The translations under genes were made by a program, and so were the position numbers. Positions 12,107 through 21,310 of a DNA stretch of 64,000 nt are shown one piece after another. The number at the start of each line of letters is the position of its first letter. Positions within the stretch are counted from its first letter, which is position 1. This stretch comes from Okapia johnstoni (Eukaryota; Chordata; Mammalia; Artiodactyla; Giraffidae): positions 73,762,385-73,826,384 of the forward strand of contig CM044315.1 of assembly GCA_024291935.2 (NCBI GenBank). The letters are read 5' to 3'. The notes beneath the pieces are model-generated. The model did no database searches. It was not told the origin of the DNA and saw only the letters and a list, made by a program, of their open reading frames with translations.

Positions 12107-13078
12107 GCCAGCAAATATAGAAAACTCAGCAATGGCCACAGAACTGGAAAAGATCAGTTTTCATTCCAATCCCAAAGAAAGGCAATACCAAAGAATGCTC
12201 AAACTACCACACAATCACACTCATTTCACATGCTAGTAAAGTAATGCTTAAAATTCCCCAAGCCAGGTTTCAAAGGTACATGAACTGAGAACTTCAAGAT
12301 GTTCAAACTGGATTTAGAAAAGGCAGAGGAACCAGAGATCAAATTCCCAACATCCGCTGGATCATCGAAAAAGCAAGAGAGTTCCAGAAAAACATCTATT
12401 TCTGCTTTACTGACTATGTCAAAGCCTTTGACTGTCATGGCAAATAGATGGGGAAACAGTGGAAACAGTGGCTGATTTTATTTTTCGGGGCTCCAAAATC
12501 ACTGCAGATGGTGATTGCAGCCATGAAATTAAAAGATGCTTACTCCTTGGAAGGAAAGTTACGACCAACCTAGACAGCATATTAAAAAGCAGAAACATTG
12601 CTTTGCCAACAAAGGTCCATCTAGTCAAGGCTATGGTTTTTCCAGTGGTCACGTATGGATGTGAGAGCTGGACTATAAAGAAAGCTGAGCGCAAAAGAAT
12701 TTATGCTTTTGAACTGTGGTGTTGGAGAAGACTCTTGAGAGTCCCTTGGACTGCAAGGAGATCCATCCAGTCCATCCTAAAGGAGATCAGTCCTGGCTGT
12801 TCATTGGAAGGACTGATGTTGAAGCTGAAACTCCAATACTTTGGCCACCTGATGCGAAGAGCTGACTCATTTGAAAAGACCCTGATGCTGGGAAAGATTG
12901 AGGGCAGGACGAGAAGGGGACGACAGAGGATGAGATGGTTAGATGGCATCACCGACTCAATGGACATGGGTTTGGGTGGACTCCGGGAGTTGGTGATGGA
13001 CAGGGAGGCCTGGTGGGCTGTCATCTATGGGGTCACACAGAGGCGGACACAACTGAAGCGACTTAGCAGCAGCAGCAG
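12107..13078 (+). mobile_element. BovB LINE with internal deletion that removes the RT catalytic core
   Basis: Copy C of BovB. It enters at the 'SICQQIWKTQQWPQ' part (12107 on) and runs to AKAFDC near 12435. It then jumps directly to the 'QIDGETVET' part (12437 on), so the thumb-side RT region with YADD is missing. The downstream 212-codon frame (12459-13097) is almost undamaged: [35 protein letters not shown] and the [14 protein letters not shown] basic tract. It ends with the tail 'gaagcgacttagcagc' and four AGC units. The long open frame is a recent-insertion signature, not a host gene. Confidence 0.92.
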
Positions 13079-13384
13079 AGGCTTATCATCATTCTAGCTA
13101 TAATCTCTATTATTTCTAGAGTACAGAGAAAGAAATTAAGGCTTAATGAATGTATCACACATCATCAGTGCCAGCTCATATTCTGCTGTCCCACCCTAGA
13201 GGCTACCTGCAGGTTCATGTGTCAATTTCCATTAAGGCTATGCTGACAGCTTCCTATCTCAACTGTTTGTCTTTCTGCCTGAGGATTTTCTCTAGCAGCA
13301 GGACAAGCTACTCGAAGGAAGGCTGCCTAGGGAAATACCAGAGAATTTACAATCCCAAAAGTAACCCTTAACCACTAAGAGAAG
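13079..13384. other. Short gene-free stretch
   Basis: No recognisable repeat or gene. A 73-codon plus-strand frame (13150-13371) has no family resemblance and no context. Confidence 0.5.
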
Positions 13385-13519
13385 AGAATTAGTACCCCAT
13401 GCCTTATTTCAGGGTCTTAGCTGTAGGAGAACCCAACTTAAGATAAAGAAGTTGCTTAAATTCATACACAGCTAATAAATAGTGAGGTTTGGTCCATCTG
13501 ACTCTATGTAACCCACACT
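13385..13519 (-). repeat. MIR-like SINE fragment
   Basis: The text 'agttgcttaaattcataca' followed by 'cagctaataaatagtgagg' matches the reverse of the MIR core region 'cttactagctgtgtgacc' in decayed form. A Bov-tA inserted at its end. Confidence 0.5.
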
Positions 13520-13532
13520 CTATTACATTTAT

Positions 13533-13750
13533 GTTGTGTTGTTGTGCTTAGTCATTCAGTCATGTCCAACTCTTTGAGATCCCATTGACTATAGCCCACT
13601 AGGCTCCTCTGTCCATGGGATTCTCCAGACAAGAATACTGGAGTGGGTTGCCATGTCCTCCTCCAGGGTATCTTCCTGACCCAAGAATTGAACTCCTATG
13701 TCTCCTGCATTGCAGGCAGATTCTTTACCGCTGAGCCACCAGGGAAGCCC
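13533..13750 (-). mobile_element. Bov-tA SINE with 13-bp target duplication
   Basis: Minus-strand Bov-tA: starts on the plus strand with the BovB-like tail ('gtcattcagtcatgtccaac') and ends with the reversed tRNA head ('gagccaccagggaagcccc'). The exact duplication 'ctattacatttat' flanks it at 13520-13532 and 13751-13763. Confidence 0.93.
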
Positions 13751-14004
13751 CTATTACATTTATATCACCTCCTAACTTGTTTTGAGCTTTCTTCTTCCTG
13801 TTGGTCAGGCCCATAATTAAATTTATATGTAGTATAAACTACATTCATAGTGGGACTATGAAAGTTCAAGAAAAGAATACTAGTTTTCAATACACATTAC
13901 TGACAGAGAATAAAATGAATTACATTTTGAAAAATATATCTGATGGATTAATAACAAAATATATTCAAGTAGAATTGGTTGCTTTTCTCACTTTCTAAGC
14001 TATA

Positions 14005-14319
14005 CTGGCATACTCCAGTTTATTGTGCTTCACAAATAGCACACTTTTTATTTTTTTGGCAAATTGAAGGTTTGTGACAATCCTGCATTATCAAATGATG
14101 CCCAGCATTTTTAGCAATAAAGCATTTTTAATTAGGTTATGTACGTTGTTTTCTTAGACATAATGCTATTGCACTCTTAACACACTACAGTATGGTGTAA
14201 ATATAGCTTTTATATGCACTGTGAAACCAAAAAAAAAAATCATGTTACTCACTTTACTGCTATATTCACTGTTTGTCCTAGTCTGAAACTGAACTTGCAG
14301 TATCTCTGAGGTATCTACA
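14005..14319 (+). mobile_element. Internally deleted Tigger1-type DNA transposon (both terminal repeats kept)
   Basis: The left end reads 'ctggcatactccagtttatt' with the following 'ggcaaattgaaggtttgtg', the known 5' end of Tigger1. The right end reads 'gaacttgcagtatctctgag' and gtatctaca, the decayed reverse of the same terminal repeat. A TA sits just before the left end. Only about 315 bp remain and there is no transposase sequence, so this is a non-autonomous derivative. Confidence 0.75.
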
Positions 14320-14654
14320 CCTTTCCTATGATTCAGCAAACCTTAATTTTGGAGTAAGTCAGACACACATATTATTTTATACTCTGAAAGTTTACACTTC
14401 ATTTTCATTACAGCCCCTGGAAAAGTAAGGTCATACACAAAGGAGAGGTTATTGACCATTACTTCAATTAGCACGTGGTAGGAAATTAGTTTCCTGCCAG
14501 AGTGTTCAGGCATAGGAAGACCAAAAAAGGGTTATTTCACTATTCCAAAGACCATTCTGCAACTTTATTTAGAGTCAGCAGTTTCTTCATCATTTTAAGA
14601 TTCTGGTTTTCCCTTACAAACATGGCAAGGGGATCCTCATTGCAAAGCTACCAG
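14320..14654. other. Gene-free stretch
   Basis: No gene or repeat is recognised between the Tigger1 remnant and the next Bov-tA. Confidence 0.5.
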
Positions 14655-14824
14655 CTGTAGCCTGCCAAGGCTCCTCTGTCCGTGGGGATCCTCCAGGCAA
14701 GAATACTGGAATGGGTTGTTGTGCCGTCCTCCAGGGGATCTTCCCAACCCAGGGATCAAACCTGCATCTCATATCTACCTGCATTGGCAGGCGGGTTCTT
14801 CACCATTAGCGCCACCTGGGAAAC
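14655..14824 (-). mobile_element. Bov-tA SINE
   Basis: Plus-strand text 'ggctcctctgtccgtgggg' to 'gcgccacctgggaaa' is the reverse of a Bov-tA. Short flanking match 'ttgcaaa' on both sides may be its target duplication. Confidence 0.85.
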
Positions 14825-14980
14825 TGTTGCAAACCAGAGTCACCTAAAGCAAGGCTCTCTCAAGAACTCTAGATTAGAGAGGGAAGTCGACTCCAAAATC
14901 CTAAAGCCTAGTGGCTGCCAAAGAAAGGGAGCAAAAGAAAATGAGGGCGAAAACGGGTGCCAGGTCGTTAACTCACCCCT

Positions 14981-15000
14981 GCAGCAGCAGCAGCAGCAGT
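14981..15000 (+). repeat. AGC trinucleotide repeat
   Basis: Six GCA/AGC units. Unlike the other AGC runs in this window it is not at the end of a BovB or Bov-A2 element. Confidence 0.8.
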
Positions 15001-15052
15001 AGGAGACTCCACTGAAGATGCCAAACTTCACAGGAGCTAGAGGTGCAGAGGC

Positions 15053-15069
15053 TTTTTTTTTTTTTTTTT
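15053..15069 (+). repeat. T homopolymer, 17 bases
   Basis: An uninterrupted T run directly left of the CpG-rich patch. It could be an ordinary homopolymer or the reverse of a poly(A) tail of a minus-strand retrocopy. I recognise no source gene. Confidence 0.6.
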
Positions 15070-15129
15070 AATATAGGGTTTGCAGATTGATGGAACAGCA
15101 GAAAGAGAGAAAGAGGAACGATCTTCTAG

Positions 15130-15490
15130 GGAAGAGAGGAGCAAGAAGGCTCACAACACCAACTGCCATCGCGGCACCAACTACCAGCGCCGCACCCACT
15201 GAGCACCTTCGGGACTGATGGTGCCTCAGCGGCTGGCCGGAAGCCAGAGTCTCGCAGCCGGAAGCAGAAGCCTGGCAGGCTGGAAAGCTTGGACTCAGCA
15301 CGCAGCGCCAAGTCAAGATGTGAGTGCGAGAAACCTGGGGCAGGGAGGTTGGAAGTTGGAACCTCATTCAGAATAGCTCGGTCGCGCTGGCACCAGACCC
15401 TGAGCTGATGTTATCTGAGGGAAAGGGACCAAGCCTTCTAATGTGCTGCCAGACAGCTCCTTCGAGTCCGTTTCGCAGTCCCCATTCTGG
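15130..15490 (+). promoter_or_regulatory. CpG-rich patch, candidate promoter or first exon
   Basis: This is the only clearly CpG-rich segment besides the FOXK1 retrocopy: by eye about 18 CpG between 15160 and 15480, in a window where CpG is rare. Two ETS-like CCGGAAG motifs lie at 15237-15243 and 15258-15264. A strong splice-donor-like GTGAGT follows at 15320-15325, directly after 'gccaagtcaagat'. Together these resemble a housekeeping-type first exon on the plus strand. No downstream exon is recognised and no conserved protein is encoded: the 99-codon minus-strand frame 15068-15367 has no family match. Alternatives are a retrocopy of an unrecognised GC-rich mRNA (note the T run at 15053) or chance. 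Confidence 0.4.
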
Positions 15491-15499
15491 CCTTTGGTT

Positions 15500-16480
15500 C
15501 TTATGAGGTAACTTGTTCTTGCAGCCTGCGAACCCTCTTCCAAGCTCTGTTCTAGGTTTTGGTCACAGGAAGTTGAATCAATCTTTGTCTTAGAGATCTG
15601 AGTCTTGGTGGGGGAAAGGGACAGAGCACAAAACAATTATCTTTAAAGGTATGAGATGAGTAATGGTAAAAGCTACGCACAGATTCAGAACAAATGGGAC
15701 TACAGGAGACAGAGAACTGAACTGTATGTCTAGAGGGAATTGAAAACGCTTTGTAGAGGAGGTAACTTGTGAAGTAAACAGTAGAAGAGGAGGGGTTATG
15801 TTTACAGGTGGAATTCTGGCTTAAGGTTTGAACTTTCTGATAGGTCTCAGTTGAGTGCTTTGCTCCATTTTCTCTTGCTTTCCAGTTCACTTTGCCTTCT
15901 ACTCACCAGCTCTTATTCTGTTTTCTTGGAAGTAGCCAAGGCCAGGGTATTTCACTTATGAATGATAATTATTTCTTATTAAAATACCTATTTCTGCATT
16001 GACAGTCCTTGTAAAGAAAGAATTTTCTTTCTTTTTATTTTTTAGAATCTGTTTTAGCCAAGTCAACAAAGCACAGTTCCTGTGGCTCATCTCCTAGAAC
16101 ACAAAAATAGCCTCACCATGTCCATACAGATGTTTAAAATGGTATTCATTAAAATGAAATTCCACCTGTAGTAGAAAACAGAAAGTGGATGCAAAATGAA
16201 TGTTTTAAGCTGGCAGTGCTTGCTGTTGCCTTCCATTTCTTTAGAAATGTATATTTGTGGGTAAAATCTTACTAATCAAAATATGTTTCTGGCTTTGGTC
16301 TCTAACCATAGGGGTTATTTTTAGTAATATTGACAAACAATCATCCTAGCTCATTACGAAAGTAGTAGTCATGACAAAAAACAAACAACAACAAAAAAAC
16401 TACTTCTAGGGTAGATGCCTTCTTACCAATGAACAAAGTTATCTCATGCAGAAAATTAATGATTGTCCTACATTAGTAAC
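15500..16480. other. Gene-free stretch
   Basis: No gene is recognised. A pyrimidine tract followed by AG near 16035-16046 resembles a splice acceptor, but no coding exon follows it. Confidence 0.5.
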
Positions 16481-16810
16481 AGAAATGAACATTTACTAGT
16501 TATCTTCTGTGTCAGGTGCCTTACATTTTTACAAGGACCCTATGAAAGAAATATTATCCTCATTCTGTAGATGAAGAAATTGAGACTGAGCAATCTGTTA
16601 AATAACTTGCTCAAAGTTACAACTACATTGGCTCAAAGTTACAACTACAGTGGAGTCCAGGACTCTGATTCCTAAGACAACATACTTTTTCCAGTATTTC
16701 ACACTGTCTTTATAGCGATGCAGGCACATAAGGGTTAAAAACCCTACCCTATCAAGTGGAGTATCTGGGATGTAAATCAAGGTCTGTCTGATTCCAAAGC
16801 CTGTGCCTAC
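16480..16810 (-). repeat. MIR SINE (possibly two MIR pieces) with a 22-bp tandem duplication
   Basis: 'aatattatcctcattctgta' followed by 'gatgaagaaattgagac' is the reversed 3' half of MIR. Inside it 'gctcaaagttacaactaca' occurs twice, at 16609 and 16631, a 22-bp tandem duplication. A second MIR-like end, 'gtctgtctgattccaaagcc', follows at 16782-16801. Confidence 0.75.
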
Positions 16811-17039
16811 GTATTTCTATGTTTTTGGCCTTTGCTTCCAAGTTCATTTAGCCCCATTTATGGCATAGAGGAGAAGGCCGTCTAGTAAAATAGTGTTCTA
16901 AGTTATAACTAGCATGCCCAGGCTGGCAGTTAGTTACTATTAACAGAAAAACTATATAGACTGGTGAAAATACATGAATCATTTTCAAATAAACATAAAA
17001 TGTAGATTAACTTCTTTACTACTTCATATTTTTCATGTT

Positions 17040-17545
17040 CTTTCATTGATCAATACAATAAATTTTGTTGATCTCTTACTTTGTGTGAAACAGAGGATCA
17101 GTCAAACCAAAATCCCTGTCTTCATGGAGTTTACATTCTGGTTGGAGATGCAGACAGTAAGATAAATATAAACCAGTAAAATATGTTGCATGTTAGATGC
17201 TAAGTGTTAAATACAAAAGTGAAGTAATGAATGGAGATAAGATGTACGTGGTAGGGACTGTTGCATTTTTAGGTAGGATAGCCAAGGAGGACCTTACCTA
17301 AAGCAGACAGGAGAAAGAATCAAGCTGTTATGTGTGGGGAGTACATGCAAAGAGATGGAATATCAAGTGCAGAGGTCCTAAGGCCAATGTGGCAGGAACA
17401 GAATATGGAAGAGGTAGATAGTAAGATGAGGTTGGAGTGATAAAGGGAAAGAGTTTAGATCATGAAAGACTTTGTGGGTCATAATGAGGACTTTGACTTT
17501 TATTCTGAGATGAAAACTGTTGAAGGATATTGAACTGATGAGTAA
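17040..17545 (+). repeat. Old mammalian dispersed repeat, L2-like (family uncertain)
   Basis: Contains phrases shared by many mammalian loci: 'catggagtttacattctgg', 'caagtgcagaggtcctaagg', 'catgaaagactttgtgggtc', 'aggactttgacttttattc'. I recognise the repeat but not its exact family name. Confidence 0.6.
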
Positions 17546-17554
17546 GCTAATTTG

Positions 17555-19518
17555 CCTCAGTTTGTTGTTGTTGTTGTAAAATACATGTCACATAAAATTT
17601 ACCATCTTACATGTTCAGTAGTATTACATACATTAACATTGATATGTAGTGATTACCATCATCTATCCCCATAACTCTTTTTATCTTGTAAAACTGGAAC
17701 TTTATACCTATTAAACAATAACTTCCCATTCTCCTCTCCCTTTAGGCCCTGCCAACCACTATACTATTACACTTTGTTTCTTCATGATTTTGACTAAGTA
17801 TCTCATGTAAATAGAATCATACAGTATTTCTTGTTTTGTGGCTGGCTAATTTAACTTGGTGTAATGTCTCCAAGGAGAAGGCAATGACACCCCACTCCTG
17901 TACTCTTGCCTGGAGAATCCCATGGACTGAGGAGCCTGGTAGGCTGCAGTCCATGGGGTCGCTACAAGTCGGACATGACTGAGCGATTTCACTTTCACTT
18001 TCCACTTTCATGCATTGGAGAAGGAAATGGCAACCCACTCCAGTGTTCTTGCCTGGAGAATCCCAGGGACGGGGGAGCCTGGTGGGCTGCCGTCTATGGG
18101 GTCGCACAGAGTCGGACATGACTGAAGCGACTTAGCAGCAGCAGCAGCAGTGTCTCCAAGGTTTATCCATGTTGCAATATATGGTAGAAGTTCCTTCCTT
18201 TTTAAGGCTGAATAATATTTCATTGTATGTATATACCACATTTCTTTATCCATTTATATGTTGATAAATTTTTAAGTTATTTCTGTATCTTGGCTATTGA
18301 GAATAATGATGCCATGAACACTGATGTACAAATATCGCTTTGAGACCCTTCTTAAAATTCTTTTGGGTAACTACCCAGAAGGGGAATTGCTAAATCATGT
18401 GATAATTCTGTTTTTAACTTTTTGAGGACCCTTTATACCATTCTCCACAGTGGCTGTGCCATTTTGTATTCCCATCAGCATTGCACAAGTGTTCACATCC
18501 TCACCAACACTTATTTTCTGGTTTCTGTTCATTTGTTTTTGAATATTAGCCATTCTGTTGATGTGAGGCAGTATCTCATTGTAGTTTTGATTTGCATTTC
18601 CCTAATGATCAGTGATGTTGAGATCTTTTCATATACTTATTGGTCATTCATGTATCCTCTTTGGAGAAATGTCAGTATTCAAGTGCTTTGCCCATTTTTG
18701 AACTGGATTGTTTGCTTTTTGTTTGTTGAGTTTGAGTTCTCTAGTCTATATGTAAATCCTTTATCAGATATATGGTTTGCAAATTTTCTCTCCCATTTTC
18801 TGCATTGCTTTTTTACTCTCTGGGTAGTGTCTTTTGATGTACAAAAAGGATTTGATATGCAAAAGAATTGGTATTAGTTCTTCTTTAAAAGTTTGGTGGA
18901 ATTCACTAATGTAGCCATCAAGTCCAGAGCTTTTCTTTGTTGGGAGATTTTTGATTATGGTTTCAGTCTCCTTATTGGTCTGTTCAGTCTCCTTATAGGT
19001 CTGTTCAGGTTTTCTATTTCTTTGTGATTTAGTCTTGGTAGATTTTGTGTTTCTAGGAATTTGTCCATTTCATCTAGGTTATCCAAATTTTTCCCATATG
19101 ATCTTTTATAGTACTCTTATAATATTTTTATTTCTATAGGATCAATAATAATGCTTCCATTTCTGATTTTAGAAATTTGAGTCTTCTCTCTTTTTTTCTT
19201 TAGTCATCTGCCTAAAGATTTGTCAATTTATTGATCTTTTTGAATAATTAACCTTTGGTTTCACTGATTTCTCTATTGTGTTTATCTTTCTCTATTTTGT
19301 TTATCTTTGCTCTCATCTTTATTATTTCCTACCTTAAGCTAACTTTGGGGTTCTTTGTTCTTTATCCAGTTCCTTAAGTTTTGAAGTTAAGTTCTTGATT
19401 TCATATCTTTCTTGCTTTTTAATGTAAATATTTATACCTATAAACTTCCTGCTTAGCACTGCTTTCTCTGCATTCCATGTTTTGGTATGTTGTGGTTTTG
19501 TTTTCATTTTTCTCTAAA
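17555..19518 (-). mobile_element. L1 LINE, 3' UTR and ORF2 fragments, minus strand
   Basis: Antisense L1 3' UTR text ('aaatacatgtcacataaaat', 'cattctccacagtggctgtg') runs to about 18880, with antisense ORF2 RT and linker text after it. The jump from the 3' region to the RT region near 18875 implies an internal deletion. A short duplication of 'cagtctccttattggtctg' type lies at about 18964-19006. The mariner inserted at its right end. Confidence 0.85.
17876..18150 (+). mobile_element. Bov-A2 SINE with 11-bp target duplication
   Basis: Two tandem Bov-A units ('agaaggcaatgacacccc' and 'ggagaaggaaatggcaaccc') followed by the BovB-like tail and AGC repeats. The exact duplication 'tgtctccaagg' lies at 17865-17875 and 18151-18161 within the L1. 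Confidence 0.95.
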
Positions 19519-19520
19519 TA

Positions 19521-20784
19521 TTAGGTTGGTGCAAACATAATTGCAGTTTCAGACCGTTAATTTTAAATCAGTATAACTAGGCTCAAACACATCTTTATTA
19601 ATCAAAATAGGAATCATTACAATCAACACATTTTTGTCAACAAGAATTAAGTTTGTTTATTACTCTAGCATAAAATTCCATGCCTTGGTATTTCACGAAC
19701 TCTTGGAAAGCATTTTCTGCTTCCTGTGGTTGTGAAAGCATTTTCCCGGCAAAAAGTTGTCAAGGATGCTTGAAAAAGTTGTAGTCAGCTGGCGAGAGGT
19801 CCAGTGAATATAGCAGATGAGGTAAAACTTTGCAGCCCAATTCAATATTTGAAATGTTGGTTAAGCAATGTGCAGTCGGGTGTTGTCATGGAGAAGAATT
19901 GGGTCTTTTCGGCTGACCAGTGCCAGCTGCAGGTATTGCAGTTTTCAGTGCATCTCTTCCATTTGTTTAGCATACTTCTCAGATGTAATGATTTCACTGG
20001 GGTTCAGAAAGCTGTAGTGGATCAGACCACCAGCAGACCACCAAACAGTGACCATGATCTTTTTTGGTGCATGTTTGGCTTTGGGAAGTGCTTTGGAACT
20101 TCTCCTCAGTCCAACCACTGAGCTGGTCATCACCTGTTATTGTATAAAATCTGCTTTTTGTCACAAGTCACAATCTGACCAAGAAATGGTTCATTGATGT
20201 TGTGGAGAATAAAAGATGATTTTTTTTTTGTTTTGTGGTCAGCTCATGAGGCACCCACTTATCAAGCTTTTTCAGCTTTCCAACTTGCTTCAAATGCCAA
20301 ACAATCTTAGAATGGTTGGCACTGAGTTCTTCAGCAACTCCTCATGTAGTTGTAAGAGGATCAGCTTTGATGACCCTTTCAAATGGTCATTGTCAACTTT
20401 TAATGGCCAGCCACTGCACTCATCATCTTCAAGGCTCTTGTCTCGTTTGCAAAACTTCTTGAACCACCACTGCACTGTATGCTTGTTACCAGTTCCTGGG
20501 TAAAATGCCTTGTTGATGTTGCAAGTTGTCTCCACTGCTTTACAACCCATTTTGAACTCAAATAAAGAAAATTGCTTGAATTTGTTTCTTGTCTAACATC
20601 ATTTCTCTATTCTAGAATAAGTAAAAACTAAACAGCAAGTAATAAGTCATTAGCTAAAAACATAAAATGAGAAATGTGCATTAAAATGATGTATAACATA
20701 ACCACATTTATTTAAGAATGTACTCCAATATCAAACGGCAAACTTCAACAATGCAAAACCACAATTACTTTTGCACCAACCTAA
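19521..20784 (-). mobile_element. Hsmar1-like mariner DNA transposon, complete ends
   Basis: Terminal inverted repeats start 'ttaggttggtgca' at 19521 and end 'tgcaccaacctaa' at 20784. TA duplications lie at 19519-19520 and 20785-20786. The length of 1264 bp is close to the usual mariner size. Minus-strand transposase remnants show it is the Hsmar1-related (cecropia) type. Confidence 0.95.
19600..20570 (-). pseudogene. Mariner transposase remnant (Hsmar1/SETMAR-like)
   Basis: Mariner transposase cuts the element out at its terminal repeats and inserts it at TA using a DD34D triad. Recognisable blocks on the minus strand are the DNA-binding part (20290-20550: HTVQWWFKKFCKRDKSLEDDE), 'VTCDKK' near 20170 holding the first Asp, KKIMVTVWWSAGGLIHYSFLNP (19945-20133), 'ILLHDN' near 19890 with the second Asp, and a decayed YSPDL-type block near 19790 reading LSPADY with the third Asp. 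All three catalytic Asp codons appear present, but frameshifts and stops separate the blocks, so no protein can be made. Similarity to the transposase half of primate SETMAR is from the shared mariner subfamily, not from a SETMAR gene. Confidence 0.85.
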
Positions 20785-20959
20785 TAGCTGGTTATCCAGA
20801 GTGAGTATATGTCACCCTAGACATGCCCATCTCAGTTTTAAGGTCCTTGGGGGGGGAACCAGGGAAGGCAGGGTCAGAGGACTTGGGGAGCAGGGGTTTA
20901 ACTCCGTTGTTTATTTTTAAGCACTTGTAAATTCAGGTGATTCAACACTCAAAAGGTAC

Positions 20960-21310
20960 GAGTGAGTGAATAATGAAATATCTACCTTCTGTTATGATTC
21001 CCTTCTACTCAAGCAACTGGTGTTAGCAGTTTCATATGTATGGCTGCTTAGTTTTCCATCCCATGAATATGTGGACATAACAAGCTCTCAGTTGATGAAT
21101 ATCAAGTTGCTTCTAATCTTTTGCTGATACAACTGTGGTGCAATGAATAACCTTTTATATATGTCATTGCATATATGTATCAGTAAATCTATGAGATAAA
21201 TTCATAAGTGAAATTGTTGGGTTAAACGATATATTCATTTGTAATTTTAATAGATTTTGCCAGCTGTCTTCCATAGAAATACCACTATATACTTCCCTCA
21301 ATAATATATG
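20960..21310 (-). mobile_element. Old L1 3' UTR-like fragment
   Basis: Text such as 'agttgatgaatatcaagttg' and 'aagtgaaattgttgggtta' resembles the antisense 3' UTR of old L1 (L1M). Strongly decayed, assignment tentative. Confidence 0.45.

Noticed and set aside
15068..15367. 99-codon minus-strand frame ending at the T run, as a possible small retrocopied gene
   Set aside because: I could not match the protein to any family, and the frame overlaps CpG-rich sequence that is equally well explained as a promoter. Left as an alternative under the promoter entry.
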